A stretch of DNA of 64,000 nt from Candidatus Woesearchaeota archaeon (lineage in GTDB: Archaea > Nanobdellota > Nanobdellia > Woesearchaeales > JABGXB01): positions 380,098 through 444,097 of the forward strand of contig JABGXB010000002.1 in the NCBI GenBank assembly GCA_018675975.1. Direction: 5' to 3'. The notes under the pieces were generated by a model. The model was not told the origin of the DNA. It did not search any database and saw nothing but the letters and a program-made list of their open reading frames with translations. Both the position numbers and the translations under genes were made by a program. The stretch's first letter is position 1. Each line of letters opens with the position of its first letter. Shown here piece after piece: positions 1 through 10,900 of this stretch.

Positions 1-1
1 A

Positions 2-3000
2 AATACAAATATAGTAATTATAAATAAACAATATGATGAAGAAAAAGAAGAAATAATATGTAAAGATAATTCTTATACCACTGCAAGATATTTAAGATGT
101 TTAGATGAATTTGATAATGATTTAAATTTAAAACCACATGCAGGTGGCGATGAAAATAATTTAAAACAAGGAGAATCAATATATAAAGAAACTTGGAATC
201 TTGATGATAGTGACTATATAGATGTTAAAGATAATACCGCAATTAGTTTAAAAGAAAATAATTTTATAGATTCAAAAAATATTACATTAAGTTTTGATTT
301 TATAGGTGATGAAATTGGAGCACCACAATTAGAAATAGAAGCTTACTCATATGAATTTGAAAATCAGAATATTGATCCAATAATAATTCAAATAAAACCA
401 GAAAAATATTACCCGAATAAAAAAACAAAAATAAATCAATTTATTGAAATAGAAAATTTCACAAAATTTCACATAGAATGTACATCTCCAGAAGCAAAAG
501 AATTATGTAAAATAAAAAATATAAGAGTTTACACGGATAAAGAATTTAATAAAATTAAAAATATTTGTTCAAATAATAGATCTTTCATTTCAATTAATAA
601 CTTGAAAAATTTAGACCAAGATGAATCACTAAGTACAAGTCAAACAATATGTGAAAAAAGTTCAGACCACAATAAATATATAATTAATGGATCTAATGAA
701 CTTGGTACATATCGAACTTGTTGTATACCAGATAAAAATGATTACTTCTTAGGAAAAAATGGTGCATGTATTAGTGGAAATTATATTGATAATGAAAATT
801 ATAATAATATAAATAATGATAATGTATTTACTTCAACTGGATTTTTATTAGTATATAAAGAAATAGATGGAAGTGAAAAAACAAAATTCATTTCAAACAT
901 TTATGCAAATTCAAATTATAAAATAGAAAAAACTCCATTAAATAATATAACAAGAGTACATATAGAAAATTTAGATGAACTTTATTATAATATAAGTAAA
1001 AATGAAAATAATGAAATAATTGAATTAAAAAATTATTATCCTAATATAATTTATTCAGATAAAGTTTATACATGTGGAATAGATAACTCTCATTTTAATA
1101 GTGCTTTTAAAAGTATATATGATGAGAAATTAAAAACAAATATAAATAAATTATCATTATTTCCAGAATTAACAGAGGATGGTTCTAAATTAGACTATCC
1201 AGATAATAACTATTGTAAAAATATTGGTGAATTTTTTTGTAATATTGATGGAACATTTAAAATCGCAGATACTAGTTTATTACAATTTCATAATTTTACA
1301 AATGATAAATCTTACATATATCCAGATAATATTTCTGAATTAGTTACAACACCAACTGAAATATCAGGATTAACTAAAGATAGTGAAATTAATTTAGAAA
1401 CTGATAAACAAAATTTAGCTTGTTGTCCAGGAAATAGTTGTTATGATGGAAATGAATGTATTGAAAATCAAGCACAATTCCCTTCAGTAGATTTTGAATA
1501 TTCTAATTATATAAATTTAGAAAAAGGACAAAAATACAAAAGAGAAACAAATAAAAATGGAATGCCATATAAATTTGATTCAATTGAAAAGCCAAAAATA
1601 TGTGCAGGTAAATTTTTAGAAAAAAAATATGAAGTTGACGAAGTTGCAGATGGTTGGATAGATTATGAAGAAATTGTGGATTGGACAGGAAATTATAAAG
1701 GAAGTTGTATGCCAAAGCAATGTTTAACGCCAATATTCTTATTAGATAAACAAAGTAAGGACTATATTAAAGAATCAAGTGAAAATCAATTAATTAATTT
1801 TAGATCAACATTACAAGATAAACAATTTGTTTGTGTAGATCATGGATTTTTTACAAAAGATCATATTTGTTCATATAAAAATGAAACAGAAACAAAAGGT
1901 GTATGGAGTACTAGAACAAGTGTAATTATTAAAGAATTAGCTAAAAAAGTAAATAAAACTATTGAAGAAAGTCCAGATAAATATAATTATATGATTCATT
2001 GTGACAATACAAGTAATATTTTAATTAATAATATTGATTTAGATCATGGTTCAGTTTGTATATTAAGAATAAGTACAGAACCAATTAATGAACTAGTTGG
2101 AATAAATGATGAAAATGTTGAATTTACATGGGCAACAACTATCAATAATCCAAATAATATATCAAATTTTGAAAATTGGATAAATAAATTAGATTTAGAA
2201 CCAGGAAGTACTTGTATTGAAAAATATAAAAATATAGATGAAACTAAAACAAAATGTGGAGTATATAAAAATAATGATATTAGTTTTAATGTAATATTAG
2301 ATAATAAATATAAAACAATTTATTTTGAAGAAACTGAATTAAGTACAATTGAACAAATTGATTTATTCATATTAGATGATTTTGTTAAAACATTAATTAA
2401 TTTTTTCTCTTTTGAAGAAACAGAAATAATTGAAACATTACAAAAAGCTCCTAGTTTTTCAATAAATAAATATTTTAAATCAGAAACAAAAAATGCAGGC
2501 GAAGATAAAAAAAATATTGAAATATACTCATATGATTTAATTGAAATGGCAATTGAATCTGGAAAATATAAAAGTGATACAGGAATTAAAAGCATGAAAA
2601 TTAAAATGAATAATTTAAAATCTGCAGAATCATTAAAATATAAAATTAAAAAAAAAGTAGAAGAAAAAGGATTAATTACATCAAGTGGAATACAAAGATG
2701 GAAAAAATTTGAATCTGATCAAATTGAAGGATGTGTAAAAGATAATATAGAATATTTAGAATCTAATAAATTAATAAAATGTAAATATATATGGAAGGTT
2801 TTTGAAGAGGATTCAGATGCTTATGAACCAAGACCTACAAGCTATAGTGTAGCAATAGAAGGATCAACATATACAGATGATACAAAAGAATATATTAAAA
2901 ATAAAGAAAATACTCTTTGTGAAACAAAAGAAGAGATTTTTATTTCTGAAAAGCTCCCTCTTTGGAAAACTAAAACAAGTTTTGCATACGGAACAATGAA

Positions 3001-3631
3001 TTTTAAATGTACAAGTAAATGGGAATTCAAAAACATAGAAAAGGGAGAACTTTGCCCGTTAACTGAAGATATTTATAACAATTTAATTTGTAAAAAAGGT
3101 GAACTTAAGTGGCAAGTAATACAAAAAAGAGATTTTGAAGTTAAACCATTTGTAGAAGATGGTGTAACATATATTATGGCAAAAAGAGACAATACTATTG
3201 AATTTATTGATGTTTCAATAGATGATTTAAAAAATTCGGATCAATATTCATCAGACCTCAAACATTACATATCAAACAGTATAAAAAATTGTCAAAATAA
3301 AAATGAAATCAAAATAAAAGAATATGCTGATTCAGATAATAAAGGAAAATTAACAGATATAAAATTTGAATGTAAAGAAGAGTTATTATGGGAAGAAACA
3401 ACAACAAAGAATATAGATTTAAACAATATTGAAGGAAGTTATTGTATGTCAAATCAACTAAATATTAATTTATTTTATGATGATACGCAGTATGTATGCA
3501 CGGGTGAAGATGTCCCAGGAGAACTTGAAATTTTTGCATCAAATATAGCTACAGTACACGATTGGAACAATAAAGAAAATTTATTTTCAAACCTTTTTAA
3601 TGAAATAATCGATGGAATAAGAATAAAATGA
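2..3631 (+). CDS. Giant Cys-rich surface protein, 5'-truncated by window edge
   Basis: The reading frame is open from the first complete codon of the window with no stop, so the gene begins upstream; the first TTG at 602 is not a real start. At least 1209 residues are visible. I recognise no catalytic domain. The protein is rich in Asn, Lys, Glu and Cys. It has a CCPGNSCYDGNEC cluster (near 1418-1460), and its C-terminal third repeats a loose module of Gly-x2-Cys, about 20-40 residues, then Cys followed within a few residues by Trp (for example KCKYIWKV, KCTSKWEF, ICKKGELKWQV, ECKEELLWEE). Paired cysteines suggest disulfides and an extracellular location. No C-terminal membrane segment is seen. 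The stop overlaps the next gene's start (ATGA), so the two are translationally coupled. Function unknown; a surface or adhesin role is inference. Confidence 0.85.
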   Translation, partial: NTNIVIINKQYDEEKEEIICKDNSYTTARYLRCLDEFDNDLNLKPHAGGDENNLKQGESIYKETWNLDDSDYIDVKDNTAISLKENNFIDSKNITLSFDFIGDEIGAPQLEIEAYSYEFENQNIDPIIIQIKPEKYYPNKKTKINQFIEIENFTKFHIECTSPEAKELCKIKNIRVYTDKEFNKIKNICSNNRSFISINNLKNLDQDESLSTSQTICEKSSDHNKYIINGSNELGTYRTCCIPDKNDYFLGKNGACISGNYIDNENYNNINNDNVFTSTGFLLVYKEIDGSEKTKFISNIYANSNYKIEKTPLNNITRVHIENLDELYYNISKNENNEIIELKNYYPNIIYSDKVYTCGIDNSHFNSAFKSIYDEKLKTNINKLSLFPELTEDGSKLDYPDNNYCKNIGEFFCNIDGTFKIADTSLLQFHNFTNDKSYIYPDNISELVTTPTEISGLTKDSEINLETDKQNLACCPGNSCYDGNECIENQAQFPSVDFEYSNYINLEKGQKYKRETNKNGMPYKFDSIEKPKICAGKFLEKKYEVDEVADGWIDYEEIVDWTGNYKGSCMPKQCLTPIFLLDKQSKDYIKESSENQLINFRSTLQDKQFVCVDHGFFTKDHICSYKNETETKGVWSTRTSVIIKELAKKVNKTIEESPDKYNYMIHCDNTSNILINNIDLDHGSVCILRISTEPINELVGINDENVEFTWATTINNPNNISNFENWINKLDLEPGSTCIEKYKNIDETKTKCGVYKNNDISFNVILDNKYKTIYFEETELSTIEQIDLFILDDFVKTLINFFSFEETEIIETLQKAPSFSINKYFKSETKNAGEDKKNIEIYSYDLIEMAIESGKYKSDTGIKSMKIKMNNLKSAESLKYKIKKKVEEKGLITSSGIQRWKKFESDQIEGCVKDNIEYLESNKLIKCKYIWKVFEEDSDAYEPRPTSYSVAIEGSTYTDDTKEYIKNKENTLCETKEEIFISEKLPLWKTKTSFAYGTMNFKCTSKWEFKNIEKGELCPLTEDIYNNLICKKGELKWQVIQKRDFEVKPFVEDGVTYIMAKRDNTIEFIDVSIDDLKNSDQYSSDLKHYISNSIKNCQNKNEIKIKEYADSDNKGKLTDIKFECKEELLWEETTTKNIDLNNIEGSYCMSNQLNINLFYDDTQYVCTGEDVPGELEIFASNIATVHDWNNKENLFSNLFNEIIDGIRIK

Positions 3632-6600
3632 AAAAAGGTCAAGTTTCGATTTTTATAATATTGGGACTTGTACTTTTTGTCATTATTGGAATTATACTTT
3701 ATGCAGTTACAATAATAAATAAACAAACTGTTGCTGCAGAAGAAAGAATTTTAAGAGTTGAATCAGCAGAAGAACCTGTTGAAAAAATAATAAGTCAATG
3801 TTTAAGAGAAAGTGCAGATAATGCAACATATTTAATTGCAAAACAAGGTGGATATTTAAGAAAGGGTCAACCAGGATATTCTGACAAATTAGAATCAATT
3901 AATCAAAAAATAAATTTGAGAGGAATTGAAGAAGGTATTACACAATTATTGGTTTTTAATAAAAGAGATTTTAAATTAGGTTATGGAATTGAACCTGCAT
4001 ATCCTTGCCCAACGGTTTTAGATGTTACAAATAGCTGTAGTTTTCAAAAACATGATTTTTGTTTTTTTCAATCCAGTGATTCAACATTTTGTGATTTTGG
4101 ACAAAATAAATTACCTTCATTAATTAATGGAAAGAAATCAATAAGAACTCAACTTATGAATTTTACATTAAATCAAACCAAAGAATGTATTTTAAAACAA
4201 ATTAAAAGTGATGAGTTTAAATTTGGTGGAAAAACAGGAGATTTTAAATTAAATAATATTACGGATAAAGAATTAATTGATTTAAATGTAATTATAGAAA
4301 ATAGAGGAACTTTTTTTAATTTGGATTTTCCAATAAAAAGAAAAATTAAAGGAAAAGAAAATTCAATTGAAAAATTTACATATTCAACTAAACCAAGAAT
4401 TAAAAAAATATATGATATAATAAAAACTAGCCTAATTTCAGAAAATTCAAAATTAAATAATGATTTTAAAAGTAAATTAAAAGAAACCACAAAACACATT
4501 TCAAATATTGAATATGATGTTATTGAAAATATTAATAATAATAAAGATACTCTTGTAATAATTAAAGATGAATTTGCAAAATTTGATAATCAACCATTTG
4601 AATTTATTTTTATTTTAGAAAATAGACCACCGGTTTTAGATACTATACAATCAAATGAATTAAATTCATTATTAAAAAGAAATAGAAATGTAGATTTTTA
4701 TTTAACAGTAGGTGATACACTAACAATTAATCCTATTGGAAATGATCCAGATGAAGATAAATTAGAATATAAATATTCAGGTTGGAAGGCAGAATATGAT
4801 GATGAATATAATATAACTATTGGATGTACAAATCCTAGCATTTGGGTAAATAAAAAAGAACAAAACTCAAATTGTCAAGTAGGTGGAAATGTAATATTAA
4901 ACCCAGAAAAAAAACCAATTGGTGGAAATAAATGGGAAAGTTCTGATTTATTTAAATCAAATAAAAAAAGTGCAAGTATTGAATTAGGTATAAAAGATAT
5001 AGGTTGGCATGAATTTAGAGTTACAGTTAGTGATGGACTACATAAAGATTATCAAGATATCCGAGTCGTAGTTGGACCAAAACCATTTCCTGTTGTAAAA
5101 TTAAATAATTTATATAATGATGAAGAAGATTTAGTTTCAGTTGAAAGTCCTTTTTATTTTACATCTAAAGATAGTATATCTTCAGGTTTTTCAATAGATA
5201 GAAGAACATGGATATTAAATGAAAATAAATTAAATCAAAAAGAAGGACAAGTAGATTTTATGTTACCTGATTATGTAGACGGTGGAGAATTAATTAATAG
5301 TATAATATTTAAAGAAACACAAAACAGAGATCAAAAATATACTAAAACAGAATATGAAAAATTAGAAAAATATATTAAAAATATAAAAAATGAAAATAAA
5401 GAAATTCAATTTGGTGAAAATGAATTAATATTACAAATAGGACTTAAAAATAGTTTTAATGATATAGAAACATTATTTAAATTTAAAGGGGAAGCATGTA
5501 TAATAAATGATGTTTCAATTGCACCATGGCCATTTAATTTAATTGAAAAACCAGCAATTACAACCATATTTAATAATGGAAATGAAAAAGCATATTCAAA
5601 TTCTAATAGTATAATAAATCAAGAATATTTATCACCTTTTAAAACAGATTCTGCATGTTGTAATGAAGGAGCAGTTAGTAATTCATATAAACAAAATTCA
5701 GAACTTTGTTTTAATTATGAATATGAAACTACACCATTGTATTTTCCAAATGATGTTTATTTTGCAATGAAAAAAAATCAAGATGAAAATACAGTTAATA
5801 ATAAAATAAAATCAAAATTAGGACAAAATCACATTTATGATGATTTAGCTAATGATGTAGTTAAATTAAAAATAACAAATAAATGTAATGGAGAAAGAGG
5901 TAATATTTGTTCAGGTGATTTTGAATGGGATACCCGTTTTAAAAATCTGATTGGTGATACACCTACTCAAATCAGTCCAAATGATGACAATTATAATTTA
6001 GTAACTTCATGTGATGGGGATACAACACCATTTACAACATCAGACAACAAAAACATATTTAGAACAGAATCTAATGTGGATTTTATTACATATAATAACA
6101 AGCCATCACCTGTATTGGGAGAAATAAAAGGTGCAAGGTGTAGAGGCAGTATTGATCAGAATGGAGATCCAACAAATATCTGTCGGAAATATACTGGAAC
6201 TACTTTCGAACAAATTGTTTATATTCATAGAGGAGATATATTTAATGATTTAATTGATATAACTAGTAAAAACAACATTTGTTCAAAAGGAGAAGTAGTA
6301 AGTGGTTGTTACTATAAGCATAATGGTGTAACAACAAAGTTCAGAACTCCATCAACTGGTAAAACTAAAACATATGCAATAAATTCTGAATTGACATGTG
6401 AAAATGGATGGTGTAGAAAACCAGCAGACATTAAAACATGTACATCAGGAACTGTTTGTACATATAAACCAGATGGAAATTTAAATTCCAAAAGAAGAAT
6501 ATATACAGGATATTGTAATGATGGCAATGATTTTAGTTCGCAAAAACCATGTGAATTTTCAACAGATAATAAAATAAAAAACGTGGATACTAGTGATTCA

Positions 6601-7920
6601 AATAATCCAATAAAAACAAATAGTATTATTAAATGGAAATATAAAAATAAAGAGGGATATAATCAAGAATATAAATATTTACAACATTGTGAACCAACTA
6701 TAAATACAAATGGAAAAACACAAAATAATGGTTTATATGAAGGAGAAAATATAAAAAAATTATGTGATTATCCTTCAAAGCCATTATTTAATCATGATAC
6801 AGGACAATGTTGGAATCCTTGTGATAATATAGAAAATTTAAATAGTTTTCAATCATATTTTGAACAAATTGATCAAAATAATCAAATAAATTTTTCAACA
6901 AATACAATGTTAGGATCAAAACAAATCCCCTCAGACATAAGTTCAAGTTTTAAAACAGATTTAATTAATAATTGTTTTTATACACAGTTGACACCACAAG
7001 GCGGAAGATGTATTTATAGAATAACAAATGGAAATAATTGTGATACAACAAGTGATATTTTAGCAGTTGAAGGAGATAATGGTGATTATAAAACAATTAA
7101 TACAGGGATTTGTAAAATTACAATAGATGGTCAATTTAATTGTTTTGCAGATTTAAAACAATATAATTATAAAGAAAATAATGACATTTGTCAATTTAAT
7201 GATGAATGTAAAAGTGGGTTTTGTAAAAGTAAATTAGATAGTCAAAATTCAATTTGCACACCAAAATCACATATAAATTATTTTGACAATACATGCACAG
7301 GAGTTAATAGAATATTAAGTTTAGCAGATTTTGAAACATTCAAAACAAAAATACCTAATCCAAACAAAGTTAATGAAAATGATCCTGATGAAATTCAGAG
7401 TGAGTTTGGTAAAAATGAAGGACATTATAGAATTCCTTATATTTTAAGTAAAAATTATTGTTTTTATACAAAGAAAAAAATAAATTCAGTTATGACTAAT
7501 AAATTAAGTGTAGAAAATAACATAATAAATTGGGATAATAAACAAGAAAGAGATGTTTATAATCCTAAACAAAAAAGTTGTATAAGTAATGAAACATTAT
7601 TTTTAAAAGATAAATGGGATGATGGAACGGGCAATATTGATTTTGAACTATTGTCAGAAAGAATTACAGACTATTGTAAAAATGTATGTTCTTGGACAAG
7701 TGAATATGTAATTAATAGATATGTTTGGAATAATGGAAATGATAATGATAAATTTAATTCAGTTTGTGGAATTATTTTAAATTCACCAACAATAGATCAG
7801 GCAGCAATAAATATAGAAGACAATTATGAAGATAATATAATATTAAGTGGGTTAATTGACAGTACTGATACCAAAACATTTTTTAGAATTAAACGAAAAG
7901 ATGAAGTAGTAATTAATTAA
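3628..7920 (+). CDS. 1430-aa surface protein with class III (pilin-type) signal peptide
   Basis: The N-terminus MKKGQVSIFIILGLVLFVI is a class III (archaeal type IV pilin-like) signal: short basic head, Gly|Gln cleavage site, then a hydrophobic helix. Such proteins are processed by a PibD/EppA-type prepilin peptidase, which is not in this window. At 1430 residues it is far larger than a normal pilin of 100-200 residues. Residues about 340-485 look like a cadherin/PKD-type beta-sandwich (NDPDEDKLEY, then GWHEFRVTVSDG). The remainder is Cys-rich (for example ACCNEG, ECKSGFCKSK) with no recognised catalytic motif. The start overlaps the previous stop by 4 bp. The 3' end overlaps the convergent DNA polymerase gene by 8 bp. 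Probably membrane-tethered and exposed; the exact role is unknown. Confidence 0.88.
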   Translation: MKKGQVSIFIILGLVLFVIIGIILYAVTIINKQTVAAEERILRVESAEEPVEKIISQCLRESADNATYLIAKQGGYLRKGQPGYSDKLESINQKINLRGIEEGITQLLVFNKRDFKLGYGIEPAYPCPTVLDVTNSCSFQKHDFCFFQSSDSTFCDFGQNKLPSLINGKKSIRTQLMNFTLNQTKECILKQIKSDEFKFGGKTGDFKLNNITDKELIDLNVIIENRGTFFNLDFPIKRKIKGKENSIEKFTYSTKPRIKKIYDIIKTSLISENSKLNNDFKSKLKETTKHISNIEYDVIENINNNKDTLVIIKDEFAKFDNQPFEFIFILENRPPVLDTIQSNELNSLLKRNRNVDFYLTVGDTLTINPIGNDPDEDKLEYKYSGWKAEYDDEYNITIGCTNPSIWVNKKEQNSNCQVGGNVILNPEKKPIGGNKWESSDLFKSNKKSASIELGIKDIGWHEFRVTVSDGLHKDYQDIRVVVGPKPFPVVKLNNLYNDEEDLVSVESPFYFTSKDSISSGFSIDRRTWILNENKLNQKEGQVDFMLPDYVDGGELINSIIFKETQNRDQKYTKTEYEKLEKYIKNIKNENKEIQFGENELILQIGLKNSFNDIETLFKFKGEACIINDVSIAPWPFNLIEKPAITTIFNNGNEKAYSNSNSIINQEYLSPFKTDSACCNEGAVSNSYKQNSELCFNYEYETTPLYFPNDVYFAMKKNQDENTVNNKIKSKLGQNHIYDDLANDVVKLKITNKCNGERGNICSGDFEWDTRFKNLIGDTPTQISPNDDNYNLVTSCDGDTTPFTTSDNKNIFRTESNVDFITYNNKPSPVLGEIKGARCRGSIDQNGDPTNICRKYTGTTFEQIVYIHRGDIFNDLIDITSKNNICSKGEVVSGCYYKHNGVTTKFRTPSTGKTKTYAINSELTCENGWCRKPADIKTCTSGTVCTYKPDGNLNSKRRIYTGYCNDGNDFSSQKPCEFSTDNKIKNVDTSDSNNPIKTNSIIKWKYKNKEGYNQEYKYLQHCEPTINTNGKTQNNGLYEGENIKKLCDYPSKPLFNHDTGQCWNPCDNIENLNSFQSYFEQIDQNNQINFSTNTMLGSKQIPSDISSSFKTDLINNCFYTQLTPQGGRCIYRITNGNNCDTTSDILAVEGDNGDYKTINTGICKITIDGQFNCFADLKQYNYKENNDICQFNDECKSGFCKSKLDSQNSICTPKSHINYFDNTCTGVNRILSLADFETFKTKIPNPNKVNENDPDEIQSEFGKNEGHYRIPYILSKNYCFYTKKKINSVMTNKLSVENNIINWDNKQERDVYNPKQKSCISNETLFLKDKWDDGTGNIDFELLSERITDYCKNVCSWTSEYVINRYVWNNGNDNDKFNSVCGIILNSPTIDQAAINIEDNYEDNIILSGLIDSTDTKTFFRIKRKDEVVIN

Positions 7921-10900
7921 ACCAACCAGATAAACCTTTTTGAATTTCTTTTTCACGTCCAAAAACACTATCCATTGCACGACGTAATAATTCAATATTT
8001 TCTTTTTGATATGATGAACAAGCATATGTATTCATGATGTTAATACTTGCACCTAAATATTTTATAACACTACCTTCAGCAATTGTAAAAATAATTTTTC
8101 CTTCTGGACAATTAGAACATTTATTATCTAAAGGTGGACGGCGAAATATGTGATTACATTTTACACATCTAAATTGTTGTTGTGAAAAACCTCTTAAATT
8201 ACCTTTTAGATCTTTTACAAAATGTTTTTCTACAACTAATTCTGCAACATCTTCTGTTTTTACAGCTCTTATTTTTTTTGCTAAGTCTAATTGCCCTTCT
8301 AATTTATCAATCATTGAAGGCAAGTATTTGTAAGCAGAACAAGGTACACAATCATTTAAATCTATAGTATCATGAGTAAAACCAGATTTTTCAAATTGTT
8401 TTTCAGCACCTAAATGATCTTTAATTGTTTCAATTTTAATATCCCAAGGCATTTTAAAATCAAGACCTGCTAAATATAATTCACGTGGATAATTCCAAGA
8501 AATGTCCATATCAAAAACCATATCGTCAACTTCTGCAGGATTTAATATGGATGTTAATACAAAAGGAGCATCCATGGTAGAACCACGATGTGCAGGTAAA
8601 TATGTTTTTGAAAAATTTAAAAAAGCATCCATTAATAGAAAAAATGCAGCTTCGTCTCCGTCGCAATCACGACGAGTGGCACAATGTACATAAGGATGTG
8701 CAAATAAACCTTGTGTTTCTGTGAAACCAATTATTCTTGTTAAAATACCAGCAGAAACGTGAGGTGCTAATACTATTGTATGTTTACCAACTAAATCTAA
8801 AGGAGTTTTACAATTATAGTATGGCTCCATACCATATAAATTAACTAAAAGTTCATCAATAAATTTTGAAGTACGAAATAAAATAGAATCAGCACCTTCA
8901 AATGAACTATCTTTATAACAAGGAATTAAAATATCTTGAGGATATATTTCTAAGACTTGATCATCATTATTTAATTCATTTCCATATATGTCTTTATCAT
9001 AACCAATTTCTTTTAATTTTTTCCAAGGAACTTTTATTTCTTTGGGACGAAAATGCGTTATTGGAACTTCACTAGCATCATATCGTATAGTACCATCTTT
9101 ATTTACATAAATATTATGTTTAGCACGAAGCACTGCTTTTTCTAAACGCTCTACATATTTACTTTTATTTTTTAAATCTTCTTGACCTTTAATTAAATCT
9201 GCAAATTGATTAGTATTTAAATTTTTTAAGGCAGATTTAAAATATTCACGAAAATTAATTTTTGTTTTTTTATATGGAACTTTAATTGCTTCGATTTCTT
9301 CTTCAGTTTTATTTTGAAAATGCTCACAACCAGATTCAGAACCACAAAAACGACATAAATCTTTAACTTCAGTCTTATTACCACATTTATGACAAGAAGA
9401 ATATAAAACTTGTTCATTGCAAGTTGTACAAAAAAAATATTTAACTGGATAATTTACAAAACCAACATCTAAGGCAGAAGCAAAGGTTTTCATTCTCCCA
9501 CCTTCTTTACCAACAGGAAAAAGTCCATGAGGTGAACCAGGTATTTTACGCATTTTTGCTTTTTCAGGACGGCCCATACGAGCTCCAACAAATACACCAC
9601 TTTTATCTCTTAATTTCACATTAGAAATTTTAGTTATTGCATTTAATATATTAAAAGAATAAATATCATCAGTTTCTTTTTTTTCTTTTTGTGTTGAATT
9701 AAATACATTAATTATTTCATCTATCTTTTTTTTATTAAAATTATTATATAGACCAAAAGATACCAATAATGCATTTGTTTTTTCAATATTTAAAACAACA
9801 AATTCATTTTGTACTACAGTATGTTCAATACCAATAAGTTCTAAATATCGTTTTTCGGTCTCTATTTCATTCCAGTTTTTTTGTAAAGGTAATACTAATT
9901 TACCTTCACCATTAATTTGACCATCTTTTAACCAAATTAAAAATTCAATTGTTTTTTCAAAAGTATTAGAATTAAAATGATAAGTATGTTTAGGATGTAA
10001 ATAAGAATTGTAAGTTTTTGCTAAAATAAATGATTCATTAAAATTTGGAAATGTTGTCATAAAATTTTCAAATAAATCTTTTAATCGATTAATTTCAAGC
10101 TTAGTTTGTTTTGAAATTTTATCAAAATCTATTTTTTTATTTATTGATTCAATATCGTGTTTTAAATCTTGTATCCACCATTCTTCACAATAACCTAAAG
10201 GAATTAAACTATGTGCCCTGTTTAAAAAATCACCATAACAACATAAAATATCACCAAGATAAATAATTTCTTCTATTGAATCATATAATTTATTTCCTTG
10301 TTCTAAAGAAGTTACATAAACGACATCTCCATTTTTTAATTTTATAACTGGGCCTTCTATTGTATCAACTGAACAAAAACTTGCAGCTTTACCGGGACGT
10401 TCCATTTTTAATTGAGTTCCACACGCAATAAAACTATTTAATACACCCATGGTAGCCGGACTCATACCTTGAGCTGAAAGTCCTGTAACCCTACTTCGAC
10501 CTAATCTCATTCTAAATGAACCATTAGAAAGAGGATAACCATAAACAGGTCTTCCTGCAACAATGTCTGCTACAAAAGTATAATCAGGAGTTATTCTTGG
10601 TTTTGGACCTTCATTTTTAGTAGAAGTATTTTTTGCTTTTGCTTTTTTTTTAATTGAAATATATTCTTTTAAAAAAGACCAATGTCCCATGCCAAGCTCA
10701 TCACCCCATTTATCCAACTGCTTCCATAATTTTTCTGCTTTTAGAGGAATACAACTAGACATTATTAAACAATAACCACCTCTTAAAAAATTAGTTGCAA
10801 TCCTTGGAAGATCTTTATAGTTACTAACTTCAATTCTATCAGTTGGATCACCATCAATTTCAACAGGTAAATGAGAAATTAAAAAATCTGTTTCAATACG

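Noticed and set aside
602-3631. A gene starting at the TTG codon at 602
   Set aside because: The frame is open all the way from the first codon of the window, with matching composition and Cys content, so the gene is 5'-truncated and the TTG is an internal Leu codon.
8502-8693. Plus-strand small gene inside DP2
   Set aside because: It overlaps the catalytic region of DP2 in antisense; no promoter, and the DP2 frame is fully supported.
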